Of a DNA stretch of 64,000 nucleotides, positions 48,888 to 57,822 are shown in pieces; position 1 is the stretch's first letter, and the number at the start of each line of letters is the position of its first letter. Origin of the DNA: DATLLN01 sp963797175 (lineage in GTDB: Bacteria; Actinomycetota; Thermoleophilia; Gaiellales; JAICJC01). A program made the position numbers and the translations under genes. The notes under the pieces are model-generated. The model made no database searches, was not told the DNA's origin, and saw only the letters and a list, made by a program, of their open reading frames with translations. The stretch covers positions 806,001-870,000 of the forward strand of contig CAWCOL010000009.1 in NCBI GenBank assembly GCA_963797175.1, in the 5' to 3' direction.

Positions 48888-50176
48888 TCGCCGGACAGCG
48901 GATTGAGGAGGAAGCCCGACCAGAGCTTCGGGAAGAAGTACGTTGACTTCTGAGGCATCACACGGCCGGTGGCGACGACCGCCTGCACCTGCTCGACGGT
49001 GGGCGCGCGCAGCAGGAAGGCGCTGCCGGCCTCGCCGGAGTCCACGAGGGCCGTGGCGTGGTCGAGCCCGCGCAGGTAGCGGACGCCATCGGTGTTCAGG
49101 AACTGCTCGCCCTCCAGGCCGAGCAGCGGCGAGAGCACCAGCGCCTCCAGCACCGCGGCGTCCACCGAGCGCACCGCCTTGGGGACGCCCGGCATCGCCA
49201 TCATCGCCGTGGAGGCGTCGGTCAGCTCGGCCAGCAGCGACGGCGTCTCCGCGCCCCGCCAGAGGGCGAACGCGACCGTCCCGGCCGGGATCTCGTTCAG
49301 CTCCGCCTCGACGACCGCTGCCGGCGTCCCCGCCGGCATCTCGCGCAGCGTGAACGCCGACAGGAAGCGGCGATCGACCTCGCGCTTGCTCGTCACCACG
49401 CGGTGGGTCGGGAAGATCGAGAGGCCCTCGTCGCCGAGGTTGGAGAGCGACATCAGGATGAAGTCGTAGGGGCGGTCGCCCTCCGGCTGCCCGTCGCGCT
49501 CACGCTGCAGGGCGCGGTACTCGAGGGCGGTCTCGTAGCGGTGGTGGCCGTCGGCGATCAGGATCTCGCGCTCGGCCAGCGCGGCCTGGGCGGCGGAGTG
49601 GCGGTCGTGATCGACCACGCGCCAGAAGCGGTGGACGGTGCCGTCCGGGTCGGTCACCTCCATCTCCGGCGGCCCGTCGGCGGCGCCCGCGAGCGCGGCG
49701 GCCGCGGCGCCTGAGGGATCGTCGTAGAGGCCGAAGATCGGCGACAGGTTCGTCGCCGTCGCCCGCATCAGCTCCAGCCGCTCGCCGCGGATCGACGCGT
49801 GCGTCTGCTCGTGCGGGCGGATGCGGCCCTCGTCGTACGGCGAGAGGCGCACCGCCGAGAAGAAGCCACTGCGGACGCGATCGACGCCGTCCGGGCCGGT
49901 GAACCGCTGCTGGTGCCACCACATGCCCGGCCGCTCCTCGCGGACGAGCGTGCCCTCCCGCAGCCAGTCGTGCAGCAGGTTGCCGGCCGCGCTCCACTCG
50001 TCCGGCAGCTCGAGGCGGACGACGGAGCGGTCGTTGCGGCGGATCAGGGCGTCGCGCTGCGCGGGCGTGATGACGTCGTAGGGCGGCGCCACCACCTCGG
50101 GCAGGTCGACCTTCGACTGGTCGTAGCGGATCGCGCGGAACGGCTCCAGCGCGGTGCGCGTGGCGGTGGAGGACAT
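48884..50176 (-). CDS. DUF1015 protein
   Basis: 430 residues. LEPFRAIRYDQSKVDLPEVVAPPYDVITPAQ and DGHHRYETALEY are the typical landmarks of DUF1015 (a family of unknown function, about 400 residues, sometimes annotated HTH-like). ATG 50176 shares a symmetric promoter with the divergent HD-domain gene. It is the first gene of a unit with the inositol-phosphatase and possibly mrp. Confidence 0.9.
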   Translation of the reverse strand: MSSTATRTALEPFRAIRYDQSKVDLPEVVAPPYDVITPAQRDALIRRNDRSVVRLELPDEWSAAGNLLHDWLREGTLVREERPGMWWHQQRFTGPDGVDRVRSGFFSAVRLSPYDEGRIRPHEQTHASIRGERLELMRATATNLSPIFGLYDDPSGAAAAALAGAADGPPEMEVTDPDGTVHRFWRVVDHDRHSAAQAALAEREILIADGHHRYETALEYRALQRERDGQPEGDRPYDFILMSLSNLGDEGLSIFPTHRVVTSKREVDRRFLSAFTLREMPAGTPAAVVEAELNEIPAGTVAFALWRGAETPSLLAELTDASTAMMAMPGVPKAVRSVDAAVLEALVLSPLLGLEGEQFLNTDGVRYLRGLDHATALVDSGEAGSAFLLRAPTVEQVQAVVATGRVMPQKSTYFFPKLWSGFLLNPLSGD

Positions 50177-50183
50177 CGGCCGC

Positions 50184-50196
50184 AGTCTAATAGACT
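50184..50196. promoter_or_regulatory. Symmetric divergent promoter core (AGTCTAATAGACT)
   Basis: A perfect 6-1-6 palindrome whose two arms are TAGACT in opposite orientations. Each is a -10 box 7 nt from a start codon: ATG 50204 on the plus strand and ATG 50176 on the minus strand. The whole arrangement is symmetric around base 50190. Confidence 0.75.
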
Positions 50197-50203
50197 GGCC
50201 GGG

Positions 50204-51067
50204 ATGGCCGGAGCCACCTGGATCGCCGAGCTCGAGGAGGGACAGGTGGTCGACGCGACCTTCGCCGTCCAGCGCAAGGTGCGGCGGCGGACGCGGGCCG
50301 GCGACCCGTTTCTCTCGCTGGAGCTGGCCGACCGCACGGGGCGCGTGCCCGGCGTTGCCTGGAACGACGTCAACGTGCTCGACGGCCGGTTTGCCGAGGG
50401 CGACACCGTGCGGGTGCTGGGGCGGGTCGGCCGCTACGACGGGCGGCTGCAGATCGAGCTGCGCGACCTGGAGCGGCTGGAGCCCGGCGACGCGCTCGAC
50501 CTCGTCCCCGGATCGCGGCGCGACGCCGAGACGCTGGACGGCATGGTCGAGTTCCTGGCGGGCGAGATCCACCACCCCGGCCTGGCGGCGCTGGTCGATG
50601 CGTTCCTGGGGGACGCCGCCTTCCGCGAGCGGCTGCGCAACGCCCCGGCCGCCGAGACGCACCACGCGTATGCCGGCGGCCTGCTCGAGCACACGGTGGC
50701 GGTGGCGTCGCTGTGCCGGGAGTCGGCGCAGTTCCACCCGCGGCTGAACGGCGACCTGCTGCTGGCCGCGGCGCTGCTGCACGACGCGGGGCGGACGGAG
50801 ACGTTCCGGCCCGGCGTCACGATCATGGTCTCGGACGAGGGCCGGCTGATAGGCCACGTGCTCGCCGGGGTGCGCATGATCGACACGGCGGCGCGGAGGG
50901 TCGATCTCGACGAGGCCGTCCTGCTGCCGCTGCTGAACGCGGTGGCCGGGCACCACGGGCCGCTCGAGGGCCGGCGGCTGGAGACACCCGAGGCGGTCGC
51001 GCTGCACGGTGCGAACGCGCTCGACGCCCGGGTGGGCGAGGCGCTGGGAGCCGCGAAGCCGGCGTAG
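50204..51067 (+). CDS. OB-fold plus HD-domain protein (YhaM-like 3'-5' exoribonuclease)
   Basis: 287 residues. An OB-fold nucleic-acid-binding domain (residues 10-95, with GDPFLSLELADRTGRVPG) is followed by an HD domain: HHAYAGGLLEHT, LLHDAGRTE and GHHG. This is the arrangement of YhaM exoribonucleases. It is leaderless (ATG 7 nt after TAGACT). Which RNAs it trims is unknown. Confidence 0.83.
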   Translation: MAGATWIAELEEGQVVDATFAVQRKVRRRTRAGDPFLSLELADRTGRVPGVAWNDVNVLDGRFAEGDTVRVLGRVGRYDGRLQIELRDLERLEPGDALDLVPGSRRDAETLDGMVEFLAGEIHHPGLAALVDAFLGDAAFRERLRNAPAAETHHAYAGGLLEHTVAVASLCRESAQFHPRLNGDLLLAAALLHDAGRTETFRPGVTIMVSDEGRLIGHVLAGVRMIDTAARRVDLDEAVLLPLLNAVAGHHGPLEGRRLETPEAVALHGANALDARVGEALGAAKPA

Positions 51068-51074
51068 TCGGCGG

Positions 51075-51500
51075 CACGGGACCGTGCCGGACCCGCCCGG
51101 CGAAATGATTGGAGTCTGACCCCGATCGGGGTCCGGCGGCCAGGGTGTGCCGATCCCGTGCCGGCGTGTGCCGGACCCGTGCCGGATCCCCACGACGCGG
51201 CGACCGGGCTCTGACCCGGTCGGATCGCCGGCGGCACCTGTCGCGACTCCGTGCCGAGCGGTGGCAGCCGGGTGCCGGAAGGCGCACGCGCGAAGCGATG
51301 GGACGTCTGACCCCGATCGGCCATTCCGGAGGCCACGGCCGCGCCGGACCGGCGCGCGGAAGGGCGCCGGATGTGCCACGGGCGGCGTGCGGAAGGGCCG
51401 CGAGATATGCGGGAACCGTGCCGGGGTGTGGCGGATGGGTGCCCGTCCGCCGCGGGCATGCGACGGGGGTCTGACCCCCACCGCCGATCCGTCACGAGTC
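51075..51500. repeat. Dispersed intergenic repeat cluster B
   Basis: The 444-bp gap holds at least four copies of a unit with a TCTGACC core, at about 51104-51127, 51203-51222, 51296-51323 and 51460-51484, spaced by 80-165 bp and separated by GTGCCGG-rich filler. The first copy is near identical to one in cluster A (27582-27605). No coding potential. Confidence 0.8.
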
Positions 51501-51511
51501 GCGCGCGGAGG

Positions 51512-52556
51512 TCAGACGTTGAAGCGGACGTTCAGCGTGTCGCCGTCCTGCACGACGTAGTCGCGGCCCTCGACCCGCAGCCAGCCGCGCTTCTTGGCCT
51601 CCGCCTCGGAGCCGGCCTCGACCAGCTTGTCCCACTCGATCACCTCGGCCCGGATGAAGCCGCGCGCCAGGTCGGTGTGGATCCGCCCCGCAGCCTCCTG
51701 GGCGTTCTGGCCGCGGCGGATCGTCCACGCCCGCGTCTCCTTCGGCCCGGTCGTGAAGAACGGGATCAGGTCGAGCGCCGCGTAGGCGGCCAGGCTGATC
51801 CGGTCGAGGGCCGGCTGGTCGATCCCCATCTCCTCCAGGAAGGCGGCGCGGTCGTCCGCGTCCAGCTCGGCGATCTCGGCCTCGAGCTTCGCGTTCAGCG
51901 CGATCGTCTCGATGCCCCGCTCGGCGCCGAATGCCCGCAGCCGCTCGACCGCCTCCTCGTTGCCCGTGTCGTCCACGTTGGCGATGTAGAGGGCCGGCTT
52001 GGACGTGAGCAGGTCGAGCGCCTCCGGCAGCTCGACCCCCAGCGACCGCGCGGGCCGCCCCTGCTCGAGCCCGGCGGCCAGCTGCTCCAGCGCCTCCTGC
52101 TCGGCGACCAGCGCCCGGTCGCCCGACTTCGCCGTCTTGGCGACGCGCTCGAGCCGCCGCTCGACCGCGGCCTGGTCGGCGAAGATCAGCTCCAGCTCGA
52201 CCGTCTCGGCGTCGTCCAGCGGATTCGACCGCGCCGTTCGGGTGGGCGACGCCGTCGTCCTGGAAGCAGCGGACGACCAGCAACACCGCGTCGGTGGTGC
52301 GCATGTGGGCCAGCAGCTCCGGCCCGAGCCCCTCGCCGCGGCGGGCGCCCCGCACGAGCCCCGTCAGATCGACGGCCTCCAGTGTTGCCGCGACGACCTT
52401 GACCGACTCCGAGACCTCGGCCAACCTGCCCAGCCGCGGGTCGCGCACCTCCGCCACCCCCTGGCCGCCGTCGGCGGCGACCGACGAGCCGCACAGGCAG
52501 CGCAGCGTCGTCGTCACGCCCGACCACTGCAGCCCCAGCAGCCCCAGCGTCGCCAT
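51512..52556 (-). CDS. YchF/Obg-like P-loop protein with degenerate Walker A, +1 frameshift
   Basis: About 347 residues. The C-terminal TGS-like domain is intact (AWTIRRGQNAQEAAGRIHTDLARGFIRAEVI, ending LNVRFNV). The N-terminal part has DPRLGRLAEV, VDLTGLVRGARRGEGLG and VVRCF of YchF, but the first motif reads GLQWSGVTTTL instead of the usual GxPNVGKSTL: the P-loop lysine is missing. A frame change near 52222 (GTCGAATCC, extra A) splits the protein; length 1045 nt is 3n+1. It may not bind nucleotide in the usual way. ATG 52556 shares a base with the PAP2 stop. Confidence 0.78.
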
Positions 52557-52990
52557 CAGGGCACCGCCAGCGACAGGCCGCCGACGGCCGTGCCCAGCAC
52601 CGCGCCGGCGACGACGTCGCTGGGATGGTGCGCCCGCACGTAGACGCGACTGCCTGCCATGACAACGGCCATCGTGATCCACAACGGCGCCAGTGCCGGC
52701 CGCCGCTGGCATAGCAGGACGGCGGCCGCCGCGGACATCGCCGCGTGGCCCGACGGGAACGAGCTGGACGAGGGCAGGTGGATCAGCGGCTCGTCGCCGG
52801 GCACCGCCGGGCGTTCCCGGCCGACCACCTGCTTGACGCTGTAGTTCGTGCCCAGCGCGGTCCACACGGTCGCCGCAGTGCGCACCGGCATGCCGACGGC
52901 GACGCCGACGCCCACCCAGAGGAGGCCGCTGTTGCCGGACGTGGTGTAGGCCACGACCAGCCGGTCGAGCCAGGGGCGCCTGCGCGTCAG
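52556..52990 (-). CDS. PAP2-family phosphatase
   Basis: About 145 residues. The three phosphatase motifs are KQVVGRERP, PSGHA and SRVYVRAHHPSDVVAG. At least four spans. It dephosphorylates lipid phosphates such as undecaprenyl pyrophosphate or phosphatidic acid. The start is unclear: a CTG overlapping the previous stop (CTGA) or GTG near 52955. Not related closely to the AUR1-like PAP2 at 1792. Confidence 0.8.
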   Translation of the reverse strand: MTRRRPWLDRLVVAYTTSGNSGLLWVGVGVAVGMPVRTAATVWTALGTNYSVKQVVGRERPAVPGDEPLIHLPSSSSFPSGHAAMSAAAAVLLCQRRPALAPLWITMAVVMAGSRVYVRAHHPSDVVAGAVLGTAVGGLSLAVP

Positions 52991-53202
52991 AAGCCGATCC
53001 TGCCCACGTAGGGCTCGTGCTTGACGTAGCAGATCTTTCCCAGTTGGACGTGCGTGGTGGCGTCCTCGCCCTCCACGGCAACACGAGCCTCGCCCGCCGC
53101 GAGCCCCGCCTCCAGCTTCGCCCACTCGCTGGGCGCGAGCTTGAGGGACAGGATCAGCCCGCCCTGGAACCCGATCTCGATCCGCGCTTCGCCCTCAGTC
53201 AT
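52987..53202 (-). CDS. Small DUF3107-like protein
   Basis: 71 residues. Two beta-strand rich halves: EIGFQGGLILSLKL and HVQLGKICYVKHEPYVGRIGF. Length and ending (AYVE..RRVGFG in the family) resemble actinobacterial DUF3107, assigned by memory only. Starts at ATG 53202, overlapping the end of the epimerase gene by 8 bp. Confidence 0.6.
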   Translation of the reverse strand: MTEGEARIEIGFQGGLILSLKLAPSEWAKLEAGLAAGEARVAVEGEDATTHVQLGKICYVKHEPYVGRIGF

Positions 53203-53620
53203 CGTTCGCTCCATTCTCCGGTGGCTCCACCAGCTCCACCAGCACGCCGTCAACGCTCTCCGGATGCACGAACGCCACCCGCAGGCCGAACAGGCCGACC
53301 CGCGGACGCTCGTCGATCAGCTCGAACCCGGCCGCCGCCGCGTCCGCCAGCGCGGACTCGATACCGTTGACCCGATAGGCGACGTGATGCATGCCCGGGC
53401 CTCGCTTGGCCAGGAAGCGCCCGACCGGCGTGTCCTCGCCGAGCGGCGCCAGCAGCTCGATGCGGTCGCCGCCGACCAGCATCGACGCGGCCTCGACGCC
53501 CTGCTCGACAACGGTCTCGCGGTGCTCGCAACTGGCGCCCAGCAGGCGCTCGTAGGTGCCGATCGCCGCGTCCAGGTCGGTCACGGCATGGCCGATATGA
53601 TGCACGCTCAGCGCTCGCAT
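53195..53620 (-). CDS. mce: Methylmalonyl-CoA epimerase
   Basis: 141 residues, VOC fold. HHIGHAV, GMHHVAYRV and VLVELVE carry the metal-binding His, His and Glu. It interconverts R- and S-methylmalonyl-CoA in the propionate/odd-chain pathway. No mutase is in the window. TAGGAT is 9 nt upstream of ATG 53620. Confidence 0.9.
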   Translation of the reverse strand: MRALSVHHIGHAVTDLDAAIGTYERLLGASCEHRETVVEQGVEAASMLVGGDRIELLAPLGEDTPVGRFLAKRGPGMHHVAYRVNGIESALADAAAAGFELIDERPRVGLFGLRVAFVHPESVDGVLVELVEPPENGANDD

Positions 53621-53677
53621 CCCGGCGCCATCCTAGTCGGCAGCATGCGGCGGACGCACGGTTCAACGGGAGCACCG

Positions 53678-54067
53678 ATGTCATTCTTCGACAAGATCAA
53701 GCAGCAGGCGACCGAGGTCGCGACCGTGGTCGTGGACAAGACGCAGGAGACCGCCAAGGTCGGCCAGGCGCAGATGCAGCTCCGCAGCCTGAAGGGCGAG
53801 GAGCGCGACGCGCTGGCGGCGTTCGGCCGTGAGGCCCTGCGCCTGCACGACGAGGGCAGCCTGGGCGACGCGTCCACCGCCGGCGGGCTGGACGAGCTGG
53901 CCACCGCGGTGCACGACATCCGCAGCCGCCTGGCCGACAAGGAGCAGGAGCTGGCCCGTGCCCGTGAGGGCGACGGCGCGGCGAGCGAGACGGTGGAGTC
54001 GGACGCCGAGGAGGTGCCTGACCCCCAGGCCGGCACGCCACCGGCCGACGACGCGCCGGCGAGCTAG
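53678..54067 (+). CDS. Hypothetical helical protein
   Basis: 129 residues from ATG 53678. Long amphipathic helices (FDKIKQQATEVATVVVDKTQETAKVGQAQ, then a second helix up to residue 95), followed by a disordered acidic/proline tail. No cysteines, so not a zinc ribbon. It converges on ftsH with interlocked stops at CTAG 54064-54067. Function unknown. Confidence 0.65.
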   Translation: MSFFDKIKQQATEVATVVVDKTQETAKVGQAQMQLRSLKGEERDALAAFGREALRLHDEGSLGDASTAGGLDELATAVHDIRSRLADKEQELARAREGDGAASETVESDAEEVPDPQAGTPPADDAPAS

Positions 54068-55702
54068 GCCGGCGGCGGCGGGTCGCCGCGCTCGGCGCGC
54101 AGCGGCTCGGTGCGAAGCAGAGGCTCGGCGCCCTCCGCGCGGAGCAGCGGCTCGGGCACGCGCCCGTTCTCCTTGGGCGCCTCGAGCGGCTCGGGCGAGC
54201 GCTCGACGCCGATCAGCCCCGAGGCGTCCGACTCGGGCTCGAGGCCCTTGAGCAGGAGGTCGATCTCCTCGCGCTCGAGCGTCTCCTTGTCGAGCAGGGC
54301 GGTGGCCAGCAGGTCGAGATAGGGCCGGTGGCGCCGGATCAGCGTCTCCGCCTCGGCGTACGCCGCGTCGGTGATCTCGCGCTGCTCCTCGTCGCGCATG
54401 CGCTTGGTGTCCTCGGACAGCGCGTAGTTGTCCGCGCGCAGCTGCTGCGACTGGGTGGTGCGGCCCATGCCCCAGTCGAACACCATCGAGCGCGCGATCG
54501 CCGTCGCCCGGTCGAGGTCGTTCGCGGCGCCGTTGGTGATGCGCCCGAACACGACGTGCTCGGCCGCGCGGCCCGCCAGCGTCACCTTCAGCCAGTCCTC
54601 CAGCTCGTCCTTGGAGAGCACGTAGCGGTCCTCCTCGGGCAGGCTCATCATGAAGCCGAGCGCGCGGCCGCGGGGCACGATCGTGACCTTGTGGATGTCC
54701 TCGCTCATCAGCCGCGCGACCAGGGCGTGCCCGGCCTCGTGGTAGGCGATCACCCGCTTCTCCTTGTCGGTGATCAGCTTGCGCTGCTGGAGCCCGGCGA
54801 CGACGCGGTCGACCGCGAAGGTGAAGTCCTGCCGGTCGATCGCGGCGCTGTTGCGGCGGCCGGCGGAGATCGCCGCCTCGTTGCAGATGTTGGCCAGGTC
54901 GGCGCCGGTCAGGCCCGAGGTCTGGCGGGCGAAGTCGTCCAGCGCGACGTCGGCGCCGAGCGGCTTGCCGCGCGTGTGGACGTCGAGGATCTCCCGCCGG
55001 CCCGGCAGGTCGGGCGGAGCGACGTGGATCTGACGGTCGAACCGGCCGGGGCGCAGGAGGGCGGGGTCGAGGTCCTCCAGCCGGTTCGAGGCCGCCATCA
55101 CGATCAGCTGCTGGCTCTCGTCGAAGCCGTCCAGCTCCACCAGCAGCTGGTTCAGCGTCTGATCATGCTCGCGGTTCTGGGACGTCCCGGAGCGGGCCGT
55201 GCCGACCGCGTCCAGCTCGTCGATGAAGACGATCGCGGGCTGGTTCTTGCGGGCCGTCTCGAACAGCTTGCGGATGCGCGACGCACCCAGCCCGACGTAC
55301 ATCTCGATGAACGCTGACGCGCTCTGAAAGTAGAAGTTCGCGCCGGACTCGTGCGCCACGGCCTTGGCCAGCAGCGTCTTGCCGGTGCCCGGCGGCCCGT
55401 ACAGCAGCACGCCCTTGGGCACGCGCGCCCCCAGCTTGTGAAAGCGCTTGGGGTCGCTCAGGAACTCGACGATCTCCTCCAGCTCCTCGCGCGCCTCGTC
55501 CACGCCCGGCCACGTCGGCCCACTTCACGCTCGAGTCCGACCGCGGGTCGAGCTTCTTCGGCTTGGTGTTGGGCAGGGCCCGGACCATCTTCCAGACGAA
55601 GAAGACGAGGAGAGCGAAGCACAGCGGCACGAACCACGTCAGCAAAAACGTGTGCAACGTGTCGAAGAAGTCGCTCAACCACTGACCCAAGACGGCGAGC
55701 AT
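54064..55702 (-). CDS. ftsH: FtsH-type AAA+ zinc metalloprotease with a single membrane span, +1 frameshift
   Basis: About 545 residues. One N-terminal span (residues 12-40), no extracytoplasmic domain, then AAA+ with Walker A GPPGTGKT, pore loop MYVGLGASRI, Walker B IVFIDELDAVG, SRH ALLRPGRFDRQI, and the M41 protease with HEAGH and the distal zinc aspartate in NDLDRATAIAR. The frame breaks at VKWADVAG.VDEAREEL near 55512 (one extra G). The tail (EPLLRAEGAEPLLRTEPL) is repetitive. It could be a second, membrane-tethered paralogue. Confidence 0.9.
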
Positions 55703-55750
55703 GCCCTACAACCGTACCGGCGGATCGCCAACGCGCAACCGCCGAATGCG

Positions 55751-56557
55751 TCACTCTGCAGAAACCGCACCCTCCAGGCGCAGCACCTCGTCCAGCGCCC
55801 GACCCGCAACCTCGAGCTCCTGCTCGGTCGGCTCGCGGGTCGCAGCCACCCGCTGGAGGGCGAAGCCGGGGCGGGAGAGCGCCCGCTCCAGGCCGCTGCC
55901 GCGGTGCTGCTGCATCCACGCGAACGTCTCGGTGGCGAGGCCGACCGCACCCAGCGTGACGGCCAGCCGCGCGGGGCCGCGGCGCGCCGCGGGCAGCCGG
56001 CTGACCAGCGCGTTTCCGGCGACCGTGACGGCCAGCATCGGCGCGACCAGGTGCGAACCGCAGCGCTCGTGCTCCTTGCTGGCGTCGAGCGCGTCGCCGC
56101 CCTGCTCGTAGCCGCCGATCGTCTTGTGCTCCGCGCCGTGGTAGCGGGCCAGCTGCGAGCCGCGCAGCGAGGCCAGCGCCGGCAGCAGCGCCAGGCTCGC
56201 GCCGGCCGCCTCGGCGACGACCGGGCTGATTCTGGTCATCCGCAGCACGCGTGAGAGGACGACGGACGCCGCCATCGCCCCGGCCGTGCCCGCGCCCTCC
56301 ATCGGCAGCCGCGCCTCGGGCAGCGCCCGCCGCACGATCGGCAGCAGGTACATCGCCTCGGCCACGCGCAGCACGCCGCGCAGCCCGGGGACGCCCAGCG
56401 CCCCCTCCGGCAGCTCCGGCTTGTTGCCCGACGCGACCCGGATCTCGCCGTCACCGGTGCGCACGGCGGCCGCCCAGTGCTCCGGCCCCTGCACCAGGAT
56501 GCCGTTGCGCAGCGCCATGCCACCCAGCCGCACGCGCTCGTCCCGCGAGGTGCCCAT
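55751..56557 (-). CDS. DUF1385 (YqhQ-like) membrane protein
   Basis: 268 residues. RYHGAEHKTIGGYE followed by CGSH is the DUF1385 core, flanked by four hydrophobic segments. Family of unknown function, common in Gram-positive bacteria near prfA/rpmE. ATG 56557 lies 6 nt after TATACT on the minus strand and its promoter overlaps that of rarA. Confidence 0.87.
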   Translation of the reverse strand: MGTSRDERVRLGGMALRNGILVQGPEHWAAAVRTGDGEIRVASGNKPELPEGALGVPGLRGVLRVAEAMYLLPIVRRALPEARLPMEGAGTAGAMAASVVLSRVLRMTRISPVVAEAAGASLALLPALASLRGSQLARYHGAEHKTIGGYEQGGDALDASKEHERCGSHLVAPMLAVTVAGNALVSRLPAARRGPARLAVTLGAVGLATETFAWMQQHRGSGLERALSRPGFALQRVAATREPTEQELEVAGRALDEVLRLEGAVSAE

Positions 56558-56563
56558 GCACCC

Positions 56564-56571
56564 AGTATAGA
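56564..56571. promoter_or_regulatory. Overlapping divergent -10 boxes of the DUF1385 gene and rarA
   Basis: AGTATAGA contains TATACT on the minus strand (56569-56564, 6 nt from ATG 56557) and TATAGA on the plus strand (56566-56571, 9 nt from base 56581). The two boxes share TATA. Confidence 0.5.
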
Positions 56572-56580
56572 TTTCGCTGC

Positions 56581-57822
56581 ATCCCCGACGACCTCTTTCA
56601 GGACTCGGCCGGCCGCCAGCTCGACGCACACGCTCCGCTCCCGCAGCGCGTGCGCCCGGACGCGCTCGACGAGTTCGTCGGTCAGGAGCAGATCGTGGGC
56701 GAGGGTTCGGCGCTGCGCCGGGCGATCGCGAACGACCGCGTCCCCTCGATGATCTTCTTCGGCCCGCCCGGCACCGGCAAGACGACCCTCGCCCGGATCG
56801 TCGCCCACGCGACGCAGGCGCACTTCGAGGAGCTCTCGGCGGTGCAGGTCGGCATCGCCGACGTCCGCCGGGTGATCGCCGAGTCGACCGAGCGCCTGGG
56901 CGCCGGCGGCCGCCGGACGATCCTCTTCCTGGACGAGATCCACCGCTTCAACAAGGGCCAGCAGGACGCCCTGCTGCCGGCGGTCGAGTCGGGGCTGATC
57001 ACGCTGATCGGCGCAACCACCGAGAACCCGTACTTCGAGGTCAACTCGGCCCTGCTCTCCCGGTGCGCGCTGTTCGAGCTGGTGGCGCTCTCGGCGGACG
57101 ACCTGGCGCGGATCGTGGAGCGGGGCGAACGGACGTTGGGCGTCTCGCTGGACGAGGAGGTGCGGGCGCTGGTCGTGCGCGCCGCGGGCGGCGACGGTCG
57201 CCACGCGCTCAACATCCTGGACGCGGCGGTCGCGGCCGCGGGCGGCGGCCCGGTCACGGCGGAGCATGTTGCCGACGCGGCCCAGAAGCAGCCGCTGCTC
57301 TACGACAAGGGCGGCGACCACCACTACGACTACACGTCGGCCTTCATCAAGAGCATGCGCGGCTCAGACGTGGACGCCGCGATCTACTACCTGGCGGTGA
57401 TGATCTCGGGCGGCGAGGACCCGAAGTTCATCGCCCGGCGGATCATCGTGTTCGCCTCCGAGGACGTCGGCAACGCCGACCCGCAGGCGCTCCAGGTGGC
57501 GATCGCCGCGTCCCGCGCGGTCGAGTTCGTGGGCCTGCCCGAGGCGCGCATCAACCTCTCCCAGGCCGTCGCCTACATGGCCCTCGCGCCCAAGTCGAAC
57601 GCCAGCTACGTCGCGATCGACCGGGCGATGCGGGACGTCCGCGAGCGCGGGCCGCTGCGCCCGCCCAAGCCGATCCGCGACGCCAGCTACCCCGGCGCCG
57701 CCAAGCTCGGCCACGGCACCGGCTACCGCTACCCGCACGACTACCCGGACGCGAAGGTCGAGCAGCAGTACCTGCCCGACGAGCTGGCCGGCACCGAGTA
57801 CTACCCGGACTCGAACAGCTAG
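56581..57822 (+). CDS. rarA: Replication-associated recombination protein A (RarA/MgsA)
   Basis: About 413 residues. VRPDALDEFVGQEQIVG, Walker A FFGPPGTGKTT, Walker B TILFLDEIHRFNKGQQDALLP, GATTENPYFEVNSALLSR and the C-terminal PEARINLSQAVAYMALAPKSNASY define RarA, an AAA+ clamp-loader relative that acts on stalled replication forks. No ATG, GTG or TTG is available before PDDLF; the frame would start at ATC 56581, so either an unusual start or a base error (ATG CCC GAC) is likely. It converges on the arginase gene through a CTAG. Confidence 0.9.
   Translation: MPDDLFQDSAGRQLDAHAPLPQRVRPDALDEFVGQEQIVGEGSALRRAIANDRVPSMIFFGPPGTGKTTLARIVAHATQAHFEELSAVQVGIADVRRVIAESTERLGAGGRRTILFLDEIHRFNKGQQDALLPAVESGLITLIGATTENPYFEVNSALLSRCALFELVALSADDLARIVERGERTLGVSLDEEVRALVVRAAGGDGRHALNILDAAVAAAGGGPVTAEHVADAAQKQPLLYDKGGDHHYDYTSAFIKSMRGSDVDAAIYYLAVMISGGEDPKFIARRIIVFASEDVGNADPQALQVAIAASRAVEFVGLPEARINLSQAVAYMALAPKSNASYVAIDRAMRDVRERGPLRPPKPIRDASYPGAAKLGHGTGYRYPHDYPDAKVEQQYLPDELAGTEYYPDSNS

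Noticed and set aside
51066..51511. Small proteins in the repeat-rich gap
   Set aside because: Open frames exist on both strands but consist of GTGCCGG-derived repeats with no start signal or family likeness.
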